A stretch of 64,000 nucleotides of DNA, taken from positions 14,145,501 to 14,209,500 of the forward strand of contig NC_088303.1 of assembly GCF_032854445.1 (NCBI RefSeq). Direction: 5' to 3'. Source of the DNA: Liolophura sinensis. Taxonomy: Eukaryota > Mollusca > Polyplacophora > Chitonida > Chitonidae. The notes under the pieces were generated by a model. The model searched no databases. It was given only the letters and a program-made list of their open reading frames with translations, and was not told the origin of the DNA. The stretch's first letter is position 1, and each line of letters opens with the position of its first letter. Positions 48,183 to 61,764 of this stretch are shown here, piece after piece. Made by a program: the position numbers and the translations under genes.

Positions 48183-49890
48183 GACCAAGGTAAAGATATA
48201 CTGTAGAAAACTCGCTCGTACAAGTGGTACGGTAAAGGTATACTGGAGAACAATCGCCCCTACAAGTCTTAAGAAATATAGACCTATCGAATTTAAATTC
48301 TTATTATGCTGTAAGTTTTTTTTATCATAAATTAAATATACAAAGGGGAACAATCGTTCCTTCATATGGCAACGTAAAGATATACTGGTGAATAATCGCT
48401 CCTACAAGTGGCAAGGTAAAGATATACTAGAGAACAATCGTTCCTGCAGGTGACAAGGTCAAGGTATACTGGAAAACTATCGCTCCTTGAAGTGGCAAAG
48501 TAAAGATATACTGGGGAAAAATCGCTCCTATATGTGGCAAGGTAAAAATATACTCGAGAACAATCGCTCCTACAAGTCGCAAGGTAAAGATTTATTGAAG
48601 AACAGTCGCTCCTACTGGAGAACAAACGCTCCTTCAAATGGCAAGGTAAAGAGAAACTGGGAACAATCGGTCATTCAAGGGGCAAGGTAAAGACAAACTG
48701 GAGAATGATCGTTCCTACAAGAGGCAAGGTAAAGGTGTACTGTGGAACAATGGCCCCTGCTGATATACAGATATACTGTAGAAAACTCGCTCATACAAGT
48801 GGTACGGTAAAGGTATACTGGAGAACGATCGCCCCCTACAAGTCTTAAGAAATACAGACCTATCGAATTTAAATTCTTATTATGCTGTAAGATTTTTTAT
48901 TATAAATTAAATATACACAGGGGAACAATCGCTCCTTCATATGGCAACGTAAAGATATACTGGTGAATAATTATTCCTACAAGTGGCACGGTAAAAATAT
49001 ACTGGGGGAACAATCACTCCCTACTGGGGAACAAACGCTCCTACAAGTGGCACGGTAAAGATATAGTGGAGAACAATCGCTCCTTCATATGGCAAGGTAA
49101 ATATATACAGGGGAACAATCGCTCCTACAAGTGGAGAGGTAAGAACATACTGGAGAACAATCACTTCGACAAGAGGCAATGTAAAGATATAATGGAGAAC
49201 AATCACCCTTATAAGTGGCAAGGTAAAGATATACTGTGGAACAATCGATCCTACAAGTGACAAGGTAAAGATGTACTGTCGAACAATAGCTCCTACAAGT
49301 GGCACGGTAAAGAAATACAGGAGAAAAATCACGCCTACAAGTGGCAAGGTAAAGATATACTCGGGAACAATCACCCCTACTGGTGGACAATCGTTCCTTC
49401 GAAGGGCAAGGTAAAGATATAATGTGGAACAACAACTCCCACAAGTGGCAAGGTAAAATATACTGGAGAACAATCGGTCCTACTGGGGAACAATCGCTCC
49501 TACATGTGGAAAGGTAAAGATATTGTGGGAAAATCAGCCCTACTGGTGGACAATCGCTCCTTCAAAGGTCAACGTAAAGATATAACATGGAACAATAACT
49601 CCTACAAGTGGCAAGGTAAAGATATATTGGAGAACAATCGCTCCTACAAGTGGCAAGGTAAGGATATACTAGAGAACAAACGCTCCTACTTGTGGAGAGG
49701 TAAAGCTCTATCGGGGAACAATCGTTCCTACAAATGGCAGTGTAAAGATGTACTGGGGAACAATCGCTTCTACTTGTGGAAATGTAAAGATTTACCGGGG
49801 AACAATCGTTCCTACAGGGTAAAGATGTACTGGGGAACAATCGCTTCTACTGGGGACTAATCGCTCCTACAAGGGTCAAGGTAAAGGGAT
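48183..49890. repeat. 42-bp minisatellite with 575-bp higher-order copy
   Basis: The basic unit is 42 bp: GATATACTGGAGAACAATCG then CTCCTACAAGTGGCAAGGTA then AA. About 38-40 units of varied quality are present. A block containing an unrelated insert (CTTAAGAAATA(T/C)AGACC, then TTTAAATTCTTATTATGCTG) occurs at 48195 and again at 48770, 575 bp apart, with the following units also in register. Because 42 is 14 codons, frames stay open on both strands (repeating NNRSYKWQGKDILE in one frame), but this is not evidence of a gene. Confidence 0.95.
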
Positions 49891-52420
49891 AACTGTTCGA
49901 AGAGTAAGTCGAGAGCGTTGCGTAGATGGATCAATCAGTCGACCTCTCAGTCACTCAGCTGATCCCGATTTACACATTGTGAGGTAATGTGAAATTTTGA
50001 CATGAATAAGGTGACATTTCTGCTTTTTTTCTGATCTGGGGTTACCCGTTTGTCAGTTTTTTGACAACGTACTTTGCCAGGCGATAAAGTATGTGCATTT
50101 CGTTCTGAACTTCTGTATGAAGCTTGTAATGAGAGTGGCGTGCTCCCGTATAAATTATGCCACAAGATCCAAGTGTAGGTGTTTTTTTTTTAACTAGCAG
50201 ACCTTTGTGCTTGTTTTTGTGTGTAGATTGAATGAAACCACAGTCCTCTTTTGCATAGTATGGAGCAATATGAGACAGCATCAAAGAGAATATACATACT
50301 AGTGTAAGAGAAAAATATGATTCCATGGAGAACTATCATTCTCAGAGCTTCACAAAGGACTTCAAAAGCTGGAAACAGACGCAATAAATGTATAATGTAC
50401 CTAATACAGAGATGGGGAAAAGCGACCGTAAACATAAGGCCGACTTTTCCTAATGAGTTGGGACGGCAGGCAGTGCGTCGGTTTCACACGGACTACCGGC
50501 CTGTCTATTATCACCCTTACACGATCATGTGGTGAACTGTGACAGCCGAGTCAGCCAGGATCGTGTGATCCCGTGGAGAGGATGATTGGCTGATCATTTG
50601 TACAGAAAAATAGCTATAGGTGGTCGAGGAAACCTGATTCAGTACTTGACAGGTATTGAACGGATTAAAGAACTTCGTCTGAGAAGTCAGCTTATGCCGA
50701 ATTTGGCTGACTGGGCCTATTCTAAATATTCAGTCACTGATTTATTACATGTTATATAAATTATTTCCACGTCTGACTATGACGCAGACCTCTTGTAGAT
50801 ACATCCAAATGTATAATGCTCACATGTTCTGCGTAAAGTTTACCTTTTTGTGGCTCTGTGGTAGAGTACGTCCCTCTCACTGCGTACGACCGTGTCGAAG
50901 ATGGTTTGCTCTAATCTGGCCCTGTATGGTTATGAACCTATCCAACATCGTCCACCGTATATCTCCAAATAGATAAATACCTGGTAAGGAACAATCCCTT
51001 CGACGTAATGACTGCATTTAATGTGTTCCGAAATGTTTAACAAGAGATACTAATATTTCATGTGTGCGGATTAAGCATGCAGGCCAGTTATAGCACACGT
51101 GTTCAGACATTTGTTTAATCGAACGTCCAACCCTTTATTAACATAAATGGGAGCATCTATAGCAAAAAACAAACAGTAAGTAAAATGCAACACAAATGTT
51201 TAAGAATAGTGGAAGATTATTGTACTCCGACAGCAAGGCCATGTATCTATCAATACGTGTTTTATCCTAACGATCGGCTAACCCTACGTCAACTGGCTGT
51301 TAGTCAGATTGGATCTTATGTCGTTCAGTATACTCTACCCCGGCACGTTGGTTGAAGAGGTATCAAGTCCTGAGATATATATTTTAGAAAGTTTAACATA
51401 ACCCAATGTATAGTTCGATCTATTCCAATCAGGATCGGAAAAGTGTCACAACATAGAGCCGTGAACAGACGCACTTAGATCTAATTCGGCTTTCGCGGTA
51501 CGTAATCTTACACTTCATTTGACGTCTGTTTCAAAAGCTTAAACTGTACTGAGAATCGAATAAAAACTTTATTCTAAAGTCAAAATCCACTAAATGAAAG
51601 ATGTATAGATATTAAATATGTACAGGTGTCCTCAGCAGGCTAAGTTGTCTAATGCACTAACATCGCTTCAGACGATAGATTCTTTTCCAATGAGGGGCTC
51701 AACAACCATTTCTCCCTGTTTCGTTTGAGGCTTAGCGGCTTTAAGACTCTTTCTGGGAAGGTGGCTGGTTTCCTCTTTTATAATTCAGACAGCTGTCGCG
51801 CAAGTGTAACATTGTTCTGATCAGCGTAAACCATAAATCAGAGAAGTAAATAAATAAATATGTACAAGATGATAATGTATCTAACGATGTAAGTATATGT
51901 TCAAGACTGGAAAATATGTCCGAATTTCTGTGGTTTTAAGAGTATAAACATTCTTAATTATTGCTCTAAGCAATAATCAACCAAATAAATGAACAGTAAG
52001 AAATAAATCAGGTGTCGAGGATGAACCTTGTTGAACACCAGGAGGAAAGACATGTGAAGAGATAAATATACAGGTGTTAACACGTTGGTTTGCTTCCTGC
52101 ACAAGAGATTAAATATACCCATAAAAAAGTACTAACTACTAAAGCATATTAGTATCTTTTGTGAGTTGAGTTGAATTTTAGTGCAGATTTTAAACCAGAG
52201 TATAAGAACAAGGATTGTATACATTTCGTTCTACCCTTGAATATAAAATCACTCCAACTATTTGACTCTGTGTTGAAATGTAAACAGGCTGATGGCATTA
52301 TTTTGTTGGTTGTGAATAATAAAGAACAGTACATTGATATTACTTTTTTCTTGCATGTCTTAAAAAGTTCTGCTTATTTGTCGAAATTTAGATGAAGTCA
52401 CTACAAAGATTTTTCAAGCC
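49891..52420. other. no gene seen
   Basis: AT-rich sequence between two minisatellites. It contains ATCAAAG at 50280-50286, a weak tRNA-like stretch near 50850-50925 (TGGCTCTGTGGTAGAG resembles an A box) and a possible old SINE at 51630-51865. Confidence 0.5.
51630..51865 (+). mobile_element. possible old SINE
   Basis: A-box-like CAGGCTAAGTTGTCTAATGC near the left end and a tail-like GTAAACCATAAATCAGAGAA, AGTAAATAAATAAATA at the right end. The B box is not clear. Confidence 0.35.
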
Positions 52421-53900
52421 ATCGTCACTCTCCAAAGTTCCATCTCACCGACAAGAAAATAACATCACTCCTCAAAGTTCCATCTCACCCCTAGAACTTT
52501 GCGTCACTCTCCAAAGTTCCGTCTCGGTGACCAGAGTATAGCGTCACTCTCCAAAGTTCCATCTCAGTAACCAGAGAATAGTGTCGCTCTCCAAAGTTTC
52601 ACCTCATCGACCAGAGTATAGTGTCGCTCTCCAAAGTTCCACCTCATCCACCAGAGTATAGCGTCGCTCTCCAGAGTTTCACGTCACCGACCAGACTATA
52701 GTGTTGCTCTTCAAAGTTTCACCTCATCGATGAGGGTATAGTATTGCTCTCCAAAGTTTCACCTCATCGACCAGAGTATAATGTGGCTCTCCAAAGTTCC
52801 ACCTCATGGACCAGAGTATAATGTCGTTCTCCAAACTTCCATCTCACCGACCAAAGTATAGTGTCGCTCTCCAAACTCCCATCTCACCGACCAAAGTTTA
52901 GTGTAACTCCTCAAAGTTCCTCCTCCCTGACCAGACTATGGCTTCACTCTCCAAAATTCCATCTAACTGTCCAGAATATATCGTCACCCTCCAAAGTTCG
53001 ATCTCAATGACCAGTGCATAGCGCAACTCTCCAATGTTCCATCTCACCGTCCAGAGTATAGTGTCGCTCTCCAAAGTTCCACCTCATCGACCAGAGTAAA
53101 GTGTCGCTCTCCAAAGTTCCATCTCAGTAACCAGAGAATAGCGTCGCTCTCCAAAGTTTCATCTCATCGACCAGAGTATAGTGTCGCTCTCCAAAGTTCC
53201 ACCTCATCCACCAGAGTATAGCGTCGCTCTCCAGAGTTTCACGTCACCGACCAGACTATAGTGTTGCTCTTCAACGTTTCACCTCATCGACCAGAGTATA
53301 GTGTTGCTCTCCAAAGTTTCACCTCATCGACCAGAGTATAATGTGGCTCTCCAAAGTTCCACCTCATCGACCAGAGTATAGTGTCGCTCTCCAAAGTTCC
53401 AACTCATGGACCAGAGTATAATGTCGTTCTCCAAACTTCCATCTCACCGACCAAAGTATAGTGTCGCTCTCCAAACTCCAATCTCATCGACCAAAGTTTA
53501 GTGTAACTCCTCAAAGTTCCTCCTCCCTGACCAGACTATGGCTTCACTCTCCAAAATTCCATCTCACTGTCCAGAACATATCGTCACCCTCCAAAGTTCG
53601 ATCTCAATGACCAGTGCATAGCGCAACTCTCCAATGTTCCATCTCACCGTCCAGAGTATAGTGTCACTCTCCAAAGTTCCACCTCATCGACCAGAGTAAA
53701 GTGTCGCTCACCAAAGTTCCACCTCACCGACCAAAGTATAGTGTCGCTCTCCAAGGTTCCACCTCACAGACCAGACTATAGGTTCACTGCCCAAAGTTCC
53801 ATCTCACTGCCCAAAGTATATCGTCACCCCCCTCCCCCAAAGCGTTGTGTCACCAACCAGATTATGCCCTCAGTTGCCAAAGTTTTTCTCTCACTGACGA
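52421..53900. repeat. 40-bp minisatellite with 560/600-bp higher-order copies
   Basis: About 36 units of CGCTCTCCAAAGTTCCACCT then CATCGACCAGAGTATAGTGT, period 40 bp. Distinctive variant units recur: ATCTCAGTAACCAGAGAATA at 52561 and 53121 (560 bp = 14 units), and TCGATCTCAATGACCAGTGC followed by ATAGCGCAACTC about 600 bp (15 units) apart. A block was therefore duplicated by unequal exchange. It decays at the right end. Confidence 0.95.
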
Positions 53901-55432
53901 AAGTTTTCTCTTAAGAACACGAACGCCGCATCATCAAACAGAATCTTTATGCCGGCGATGCCCTTTTGCAAAATGGTAACAAAATGTCAAAATGATTCAC
54001 GGCTTTTCGTGACAAAAAAGTTGGAACTGTGCCGTTCGAACTGGTATTAACTAGTATTACTGCCTTTGTTTTATGCGGTTAGCAGCTGTTTATCTGTTGT
54101 TAAATCGTTAGTAACCAACATCTATCCTGTTATATTATTTTGACGAACACGTGACATGATCATCAGCTGTTTACCATGTATTACCGTAAAATATTCCAAA
54201 ACCTTTTAAAGTTAACGGATAGCAGAACTGTTGTTCCGGGTCCTTTGTCAATTCAAAGCTTTTAATTTTAAAATGAACAAACACTAAAATATATGGGAGC
54301 ATCTACTCTCTGCATAATATGTCGTACAGCCCACAAAACTAAACTTATTAACAGCGTTTTAAATAAATAAGAATGGTTATGCCTGGCTCAAATGTTACGC
54401 GGTCAGTTACTGTGCAATATAGTTAACAATGCATGGCACAGAAGATGACTTGCTCAGGCTTTGAAACATCAAAGAAACGAGTCTCGTTTGATTTGCTGCT
54501 GCTCTAGGCTACCAGTCCTTCAGGGGTCAGCCCGCAAATATCCGCGGCTTGAAGCTCATCTAATAGCTTCCCACTTAAATTAGGAAATTTGAGACCGGAA
54601 CAGAGAAATTAATTGATAATATTCCGAGCTAGAAAAACATCAAAGGAACCCGAAACTATTCTGAAAACATATGAAATATCAGGTAGCGATATATGAGCGA
54701 TAAACAACAGGGTAATGGAAAAAGGAGATCATTACTTAATAGTTTGGAGCTAGGTGACTGGTCTTGGACAGTCTTGTCTCTATTAGTTATTAAGCCGTAA
54801 ACGTCCGCATTTTACCGTGTAGAGTTTCAATTACCGGCGTTGTCACGTGATGCGCGTCACACCTAGCTGTCACGCTATGTGATCACAGACATAGACGCCA
54901 GTTTGATGGGTACGTTCCTCTGACAGACCACTCTGCCAATTCCCACTTTGAAGGAGAGGGGATTTTGCTAAATCTCCACTAAAACCGAGATCGCTCGATA
55001 AAACCCGTAGCTGTTGGCATTGTTGTGAGTCGAGGACAAGCGAACGTGTCAACAATGTTCATTCTGGAGTAATGTCAGACAGTAATACAGCTAATGGGCG
55101 CCCTGTAATAAAACACCGTTGATTAATAACGTATCAGCTATGGAAACAGGTTCAGTGCCAACACCGAAGCAAACGATGTATTTGAAGCGGTTAATTAGAT
55201 TGGTGTTCTTGGTGGACAACGCATTAGCAGAGCGACAGGTATTAAATATACTAATGAAAACATTTTCCCGCGAGTATTCCACGGCCAGTTTAATCTCAAT
55301 TCGGATTTGATGGGCCTAAGTTTACTTGATAGAAAATTGATCCGTTCTTTTTACAAATTATTTATATAAATTAATTTCTCTCACTGAACACAAGCATTGT
55401 TATATAAATTAAGATAATGGTCTTTTTTTCAT
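53901..55432. other. no gene seen; two TCF-type sites
   Basis: Unique-looking sequence with ATCAAAG at 54468-54474 and ACATCAAAGGAACC at 54637-54650, the latter an ATCAAAGG core. No exon recognised. Confidence 0.45.
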
Positions 55433-55595
55433 GTCCAGCTCATGCTAGCTTCCTCTATTGTTGTACACGGGAAGGTCTTCCAGCAACCCGTAGATAGTCG
55501 TAGGTGTCTTCCGGGCCCTGCTTAATTTTCTTTCGCCATAATGCTGACTGTAGTATATTTGAAGTATTCTTGTATGTGGCGTAGAACTTAAATAG
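55433..55595 (+). mobile_element. tRNA-derived SINE, diverged body
   Basis: GTCCAGCTCATGCTAGCTTC, TACACGGGAAGGTCTTCCAG, CAACCCGTAGATAGTCGTAG, GGGCCCTGC, CGCCATAATGCTGAC and GAAGTATTCTTGTATGTGGC. The tail is poor. Confidence 0.85.
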
Positions 55596-58500
55596 ATGGA
55601 ACAATATCTTGGTTTTAATATGTGTGTAGATGGCCAACAATGGTGTGGCATAGTAGGCCAATTGTTTCCTTCTTCCCCAGTTATTTCTCCTTACATTTTC
55701 GTGCTTTCTTTCTAGCGATTGTCATATCAGACTTTCTCATTAATTATTCTCTCGTTTAACCGCAGCACACTCAGTCGAACAGTAACATTGATGGATATTT
55801 TGTCAGACAGAACAACTGGCTGTGCTCGAGGATTGTGTCCTATCTGTCATACCCTTCATGGATTGTCATTGTTGAGTTGACTCAGGAACAAACCCATCGG
55901 GTGGTATTCAGTATTATTTCGTCTTGCAGCAAATCCTCTTCGTCAACTCTTGTCAGCTAAAGATTGCCACATTCATTAGTGGATCCAATACCAACATTGT
56001 AACTGTCAATGCACGAACCATTCAGACGGCCCCATCTCTGCCGTGTGGCCGAAGTGATCTGTCCATTTGTTCCCTGGCCGAAAACACTTGTGTTTAATGA
56101 CATGCTGTTAGTAGGAATTCAGTAACACAAAAATTATAATTATATTTTTAATTCCAATCAGTGGCTAGAGCAACACATGTGCCGATCTGTAGAAGGGATT
56201 ACTCACCCCATGTGTGTTAAAAGTACTTGAATCTATCCCACGACAATCCAGACCATAGTAAATTAATTACAATAACGTCGCTCATTTTATTTACATAATG
56301 CTTAGATCCTCACCACAGGTCCATAATGGGCAAATCTACATTTCCCTTAAATCCCTATTCCCGCAAAAAGGACCATTAAACTAATGGAGAAGCCAAAGGA
56401 GAACCCGCCATACATGACACTTGACTGAAAGTTACATTCCATATACTTGCTGAAGTATACTTGCGTTGACAGCTACTTGTAGCTCGAACAGTTCATTCAT
56501 TTAACTAATAAACTGATCATATCTTTTTATTTACCCGATTCACGCCAACAGCTTTTGTGCTACCATTTGGCGTGTTAACGATTTTTGGACACGATTTGGC
56601 TGCCAGACAAATTTGCCGATTTTGATTGTAGAGATACACATCTATGGCAATATTCCTCTTCAAGAAACCCACCAGTCTATTCTGTCGTGTCTCCAGAGGC
56701 AATAGCTCGACTTGTGCTGAATCGGGTTAAAATCTATTCAATTACAGTTGATTTAATCTTGGCCAAACGCTATCTTGTGGCCGATCACAATCTGCTTAAA
56801 GTTTAAAGCTGTGAAACGAGTGATTTTTTTCGTTCTTTTTTTTTTAGATTTTGTACGAAAGAGCAAGAGACGCTGGAAGTGGCTCTTTAAAGGTAATCTG
56901 GCAAAGAAGGGTAACTACTATACATGCCTAACCAATACTTGAGCCAGCAGACATCTTCTGACCGACTGCAGTCGTTATTTCTGCCCCACTCGTTCACTGT
57001 CACCCTTGACCTGTTGCCGATCCAGTCTTTGTAGTCAGCCTGCCGCAGGATAAATCCTTTTCCTCCATAACAATCCATATATCACTTAATTTAAAGGGAG
57101 CAGTGTTGCAATCAAAGCTGTGGATGGATAAAAGGAGATGGATAAAGAAACGGACACGCCAGCTCAGTGGACGGCCAAAGGCGACAATTTAAGATGCGTG
57201 TTTGACTGATATGCTCAAAGATTCTGCTGCTACATGTTTTTTGACAAAAACTGGCCCGAAGTGTATCCGCTCGCAGTGCCGTGACAAACATCAAAGACGG
57301 CAAGTGTTTTCCATTCAACATCAATCAATCTGCAACTGGAAGAAGAAAGTCCGTTATGATAACGCCAGGTCGATTCCCTTTCATTTCAAACACAAATATG
57401 AGGAATCTTCTTTTTGAACATGCTGTCGAGTTTTGAATTACATTAGCAGAATAACTGACAAAAAATGTTTAAGCGTCAAAGCTGGTCTTACAATCATAAT
57501 CTAGCTATCATACGATATATGAGAGCTTCCCTTGATCAGATTAGTTACACTTGTTCTGTTCACAGAGTAATCTTTTGGTAATATGATATTGTTATTCGCC
57601 ATTTTAACTCTGCGTGTATAGGGTTGTTTTCAACATTTCGGTCGTCTCAGATGTTCCCTGTTTGTGGTAAATGTTTGGTACATCTCTCTAAAACGCCGAA
57701 TATTTGACACAAAAGGCCAATTCCACAAAGCCGTTTCTCGTATGGGTAAAAATTTAAAACATCATCACAATAATTCTTTGGCACTGAAGTTGAAATTTGG
57801 ACACATTTGTTTTCGTATAATATTGGAAAAGTGGTCAAATGTTAGTTTATGGAGTGAAAAAAAAAGCTCTATAACCGCATTTCAAATTCTGACCGGCTTA
57901 AATTAGAAATCGCTTTGTGTAATCGGTGCTGGACATGATACCCAAATAGGGCAAACTAGACAGAAATCCAGTTGACCAACATTTGGTCTGCCTCCTTACT
58001 TGGAATGCCAAGTTGTGCAAATGCCAATACTTCAGTTATTAAGTTAGACGCAATGTGACTGTGATTTATAAATTATCTCTCCTTTATGAGACGGGTGCAC
58101 CTTAAACTCTCGGCCAGCACACCGCGAAAAATCGCAAAATGGGGAGAAGTATCTTCTCACTTTATCTCTAGTGCTAAAACTATGTGCACGGGTAAAACCA
58201 GTAACGGTATTATCTAGACGTTTTAGTTTCCCATCTTTATAAACTTTGATACAAAACTTCAGGTTCGTAGGAATCTTTTACCAATCTGGCTTTCGATCAA
58301 CATCAAACAAAAAATGTAGCATTTTCAAACAGTTTAGTCGGAAGCAGTGATTTCAAATCTGTTAATGCTTGGAAACGGAAATTCCAAAAAGAAAGTTGTT
58401 TATCCTTTGACGCACGTCGTTCACCGAAATGACCAAGTCTGATCCCAACAATCGGTACCGTTTTTCTTCTCGCCTACAGGCCTTGTTTTATGCTTGTTAG

Positions 58501-61500
58501 ATCTGTCAGACAAGTAACTTTTTCCATAATTTCACTGCGGCTTTAAATCCGTTTTCCGTATCACGCTGTTAGTTTGCTTTTCACGAATCTTTGAAGTAGG
58601 GTCGTTCCGAGATGTTTTTCCCTCGATCTTAGGATGTCACGCGAATGTTGTGAACGTCTAGAGTGAACCCCGTGGATTTCTATGGCACGGGGACCTCACC
58701 ACCACACTCCCTCTAAACTGGACATCTCTTTGATGTTGCCAATTGCTAGGCCTTTTAGTTTCCTCCTCTCTGTAGGATATACATCCCCGTGGGCAGCACG
58801 CTACATGCCCGTAAAAGGAAAGACATGGAGGTGCTTTGTGTTTTCCTTTGTACTAAGCGATAAAACAATAGAGTTCGATTATTGAACAGCTGAAGCCCGG
58901 GCTATAAGTTTCCGGGTAAGGAAATGAGCGCTCGTTATGGGCAGGAGGGAATAGAGCGCTAGCTAAAGCCAGTCCAGGCGGGGGATTATGTGATGAAAGG
59001 GACGACACTTTAGACAAACGCAGAAATATGAGATTCCACGCCTTTGGTTAAGATCGATATGTGGCTGACCAACAGGGTGTTCCGGAGACTTGGAGGTGTC
59101 TGAGGGCTCAAGCACATCTGAATGCGGACTTGAGTCCACTGTGCGTGTTAGGTTTGCGGCTGACGTTCGGGTTGAAAACACCATGTTGACTGTAGGTAGA
59201 GTGTAACCACCGCCAGAACCTTATGCCAAACGGCGCTGCATATCGCATATGTCAAAACGGCACTTCAAAGCCTTAATTTACTTAATCGCCTGATGCGCGT
59301 CAATTTCTTACATTCACTTAATGCTTATTGCAAACAGCAATTTTAGCTCCTTATTGTCGGAAAAAAGATTCTGCGTCGCCATATCAAAGGCGAACTGTTT
59401 CCGGTTTTGGTCATTTTCTCCGAGTCACTACAAAGGTGTAAAGCAACAAACGCGTTTCATCTTACGGAATCCTCTTGATCAGACAGATCCTTTCATCTCG
59501 AGACACGCGATCGACATTAAATCACCGCCATCATGAAAACTTTGCCTTTGTCTCAGCAGCGCTCGAGCCGGCAATTTTCATTTAGCCTTCAAAGCCAAAA
59601 CAAAGCGAAGTTAAGCCCGTTCAGGATATCTCCCATATCCGGTGGAACGGGCTATGATTGACGTTTAGCCAAGATAGCTGGAACACATTTTCTTCTCCCC
59701 GTTGCAAGGTGATTGGTCTCGTAGAATATCGTCAGTAACGCGTTACCTGGAGGACATTATGGTATCAGAGCGCTTAATTGTTTAAAATATGCAACAACAA
59801 AACGCAGTGGCTAAAAAGGATGGTTAAAGTTGTTCTGATTTGCTTAATGGCGCTACAACTGAGCATGAAAACAGTTGAGACAAAGTAATGCAGCGAAGAG
59901 CCAGTCAGAATCCACTATCTTCCTGTGTATGTTGTTATTGTGTTTTGAGTCTCTCATTTATAGGACTTTCCTCTAAATGCCAGGCTAGATGCAGTGTAAT
60001 ATTTTGCGATACTGTCCCATAAGAGCCCAGTCTTTCGCTTATACCAATTCTCATCGACAAATCCACGTATTCCATATCCATATCTTTCGCCTGATAGTGA
60101 AACTGTTAAAAAAGTGGCTTTATAACGTTTAATACAACGTTAATAATATACATTGGCCAACATTCACCCGTGGACTTTACTGTGCCTAATGTAACGTGCA
60201 CCGGTCTTACCATGAAAAGCAGCAGGAATGTGTTCAAAAATTGCAATTGGAGTGAGGTACATATTTACAGTTGTATTAACTGTTTTATTAAATTTATTTG
60301 ATTCTTGTTGAACGCCCTTCTTCAAAAAATTTTCCACTCATGTCAAGGCGGTTGGTGTCATGGCTAGATGATTCTGGAAGGGCAGGGGTTGTTGATGAAT
60401 TTTCCTAGTTTAATGTGATGTACAGTTGTGTAAACCACATTTGTGAAAGAGAAAGTTCTCTTCAAAGAACATTAGTTTTCACAACAGCCACACGAGCATC
60501 GTCGACCGCTTATTGTCACAAAGTCCCACAAACAGGGAGAGCGGAGAAATACACAATTCCCTATCGGGTTTGAATCCACACCTCGTGCCTTTAGTCGTAT
60601 TGATGTAAAACCTTCTCTAAATTGGAAGAAATGGGTAGAAAGAAGGACAAGGAAAGAAAATTATTAAGTAGATGGCACTTGGTGTGAAATGTTCTTCGGG
60701 ACGACGACAAACGCTGTGGTATAGATAATGACTTGTCATACACAAATCTATTGCGTTATTTTTCAATGTGATATACTGTTTTTAGGTATTAATTAATTGT
60801 TTAATTTATTTACATCATATACGTTAGCTCCACTGGACACATTATGTATATTTGTTACAAGAAGCAATGATATACGATTTTTTTAAGCATTATCGAAAGT
60901 AATGAGAAAGGTGTAGCGATCATCTCAAACACCATTGCTGAGAGTTTTAGTCTTGCATAGTTACTTCGATTCCATGCGCCCATTTTTCTGGAGCGCAAGG
61001 AAGATATGGATGAACGGCGATCGTATAATGGAAACCATATTGTGCTATAATTCCCTTCCTGATGAGAATGAAAAAAGAATGAAAAAGTTAACATGAAAGA
61101 ACGACCGTATAACACGGACAAAGGACTTGTTTCTCAGCCAGGCCAAAAGACATATAGCCCGCTATGTATAAAGGAGTATAAAGCTGTATTGCCATATGGC
61201 CTGTAGGGTTGTCTTGCAATGAGACCACGGATGTTTCTTGTCATACTTCTTTGTTTTGGTCAAGGGCAGTCTAATGACCTTGGGAAGATATATCGGAGCG
61301 AATCTGGCGGAATACCATCACGGTGTGCGAGTTTCTGAAACACAATTATCAGGTGACGACCAGAGCCTCTAAGTAAATAATAGCTGGCCGTTTGATGTTG
61401 ACGGTCCTTCCAAGCACTATTGACAGACCATTAAGCCCTGGGCTAGTGTCCAGTTAGTACGAGCCCTGGCCGTCAACGGTGGCCCGGATATTTTATTGCG

Positions 61501-61760
61501 GGACTCAGGATGGACAGCCCTCAGGATCCAGACTGGCCCACCTTCGCATTTGTTTCCACAGATTACTGGTACTGCCTGTCGGAGGACGTCGCTGGTCAAA
61601 ACTACCATTCGTTAGTTAGTTCTTTTGCCAGTGGGGGAAAGTTTTCAATCTTGTATGGAAGTATAGCGGATCGAAGTGTTTGTCCCCAGTGCTCACTGCT
61701 GTACACAGATTCCCTTTCTCTTTCCCTGTGCTATTCCAGGTGACAAGTTTCCTCAAAGAA
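55596..61760. other. no gene seen; scattered TCF-type sites
   Basis: ATCAAAG cores at 57111, 57290, 58254 (minus), 58728 (minus) and 59383-59390 (ATATCAAAGG). GGGTTTGAATCC near 60568 is a lone B-box-like motif, perhaps a SINE remnant. The open frames here are short and isolated. Confidence 0.45.
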
Positions 61761-61764
61761 GAGG

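Noticed and set aside
49504-49860. 118-codon frame with 14-residue repeats
   Set aside because: Explained by the 42-bp minisatellite; overlapping frames on the other strand are equally open and no start or splice context is present.
52421-53900. CRISPR-like appearance of regularly spaced repeats
   Set aside because: The whole 40-bp unit repeats with no unique spacers, and the DNA is eukaryotic.
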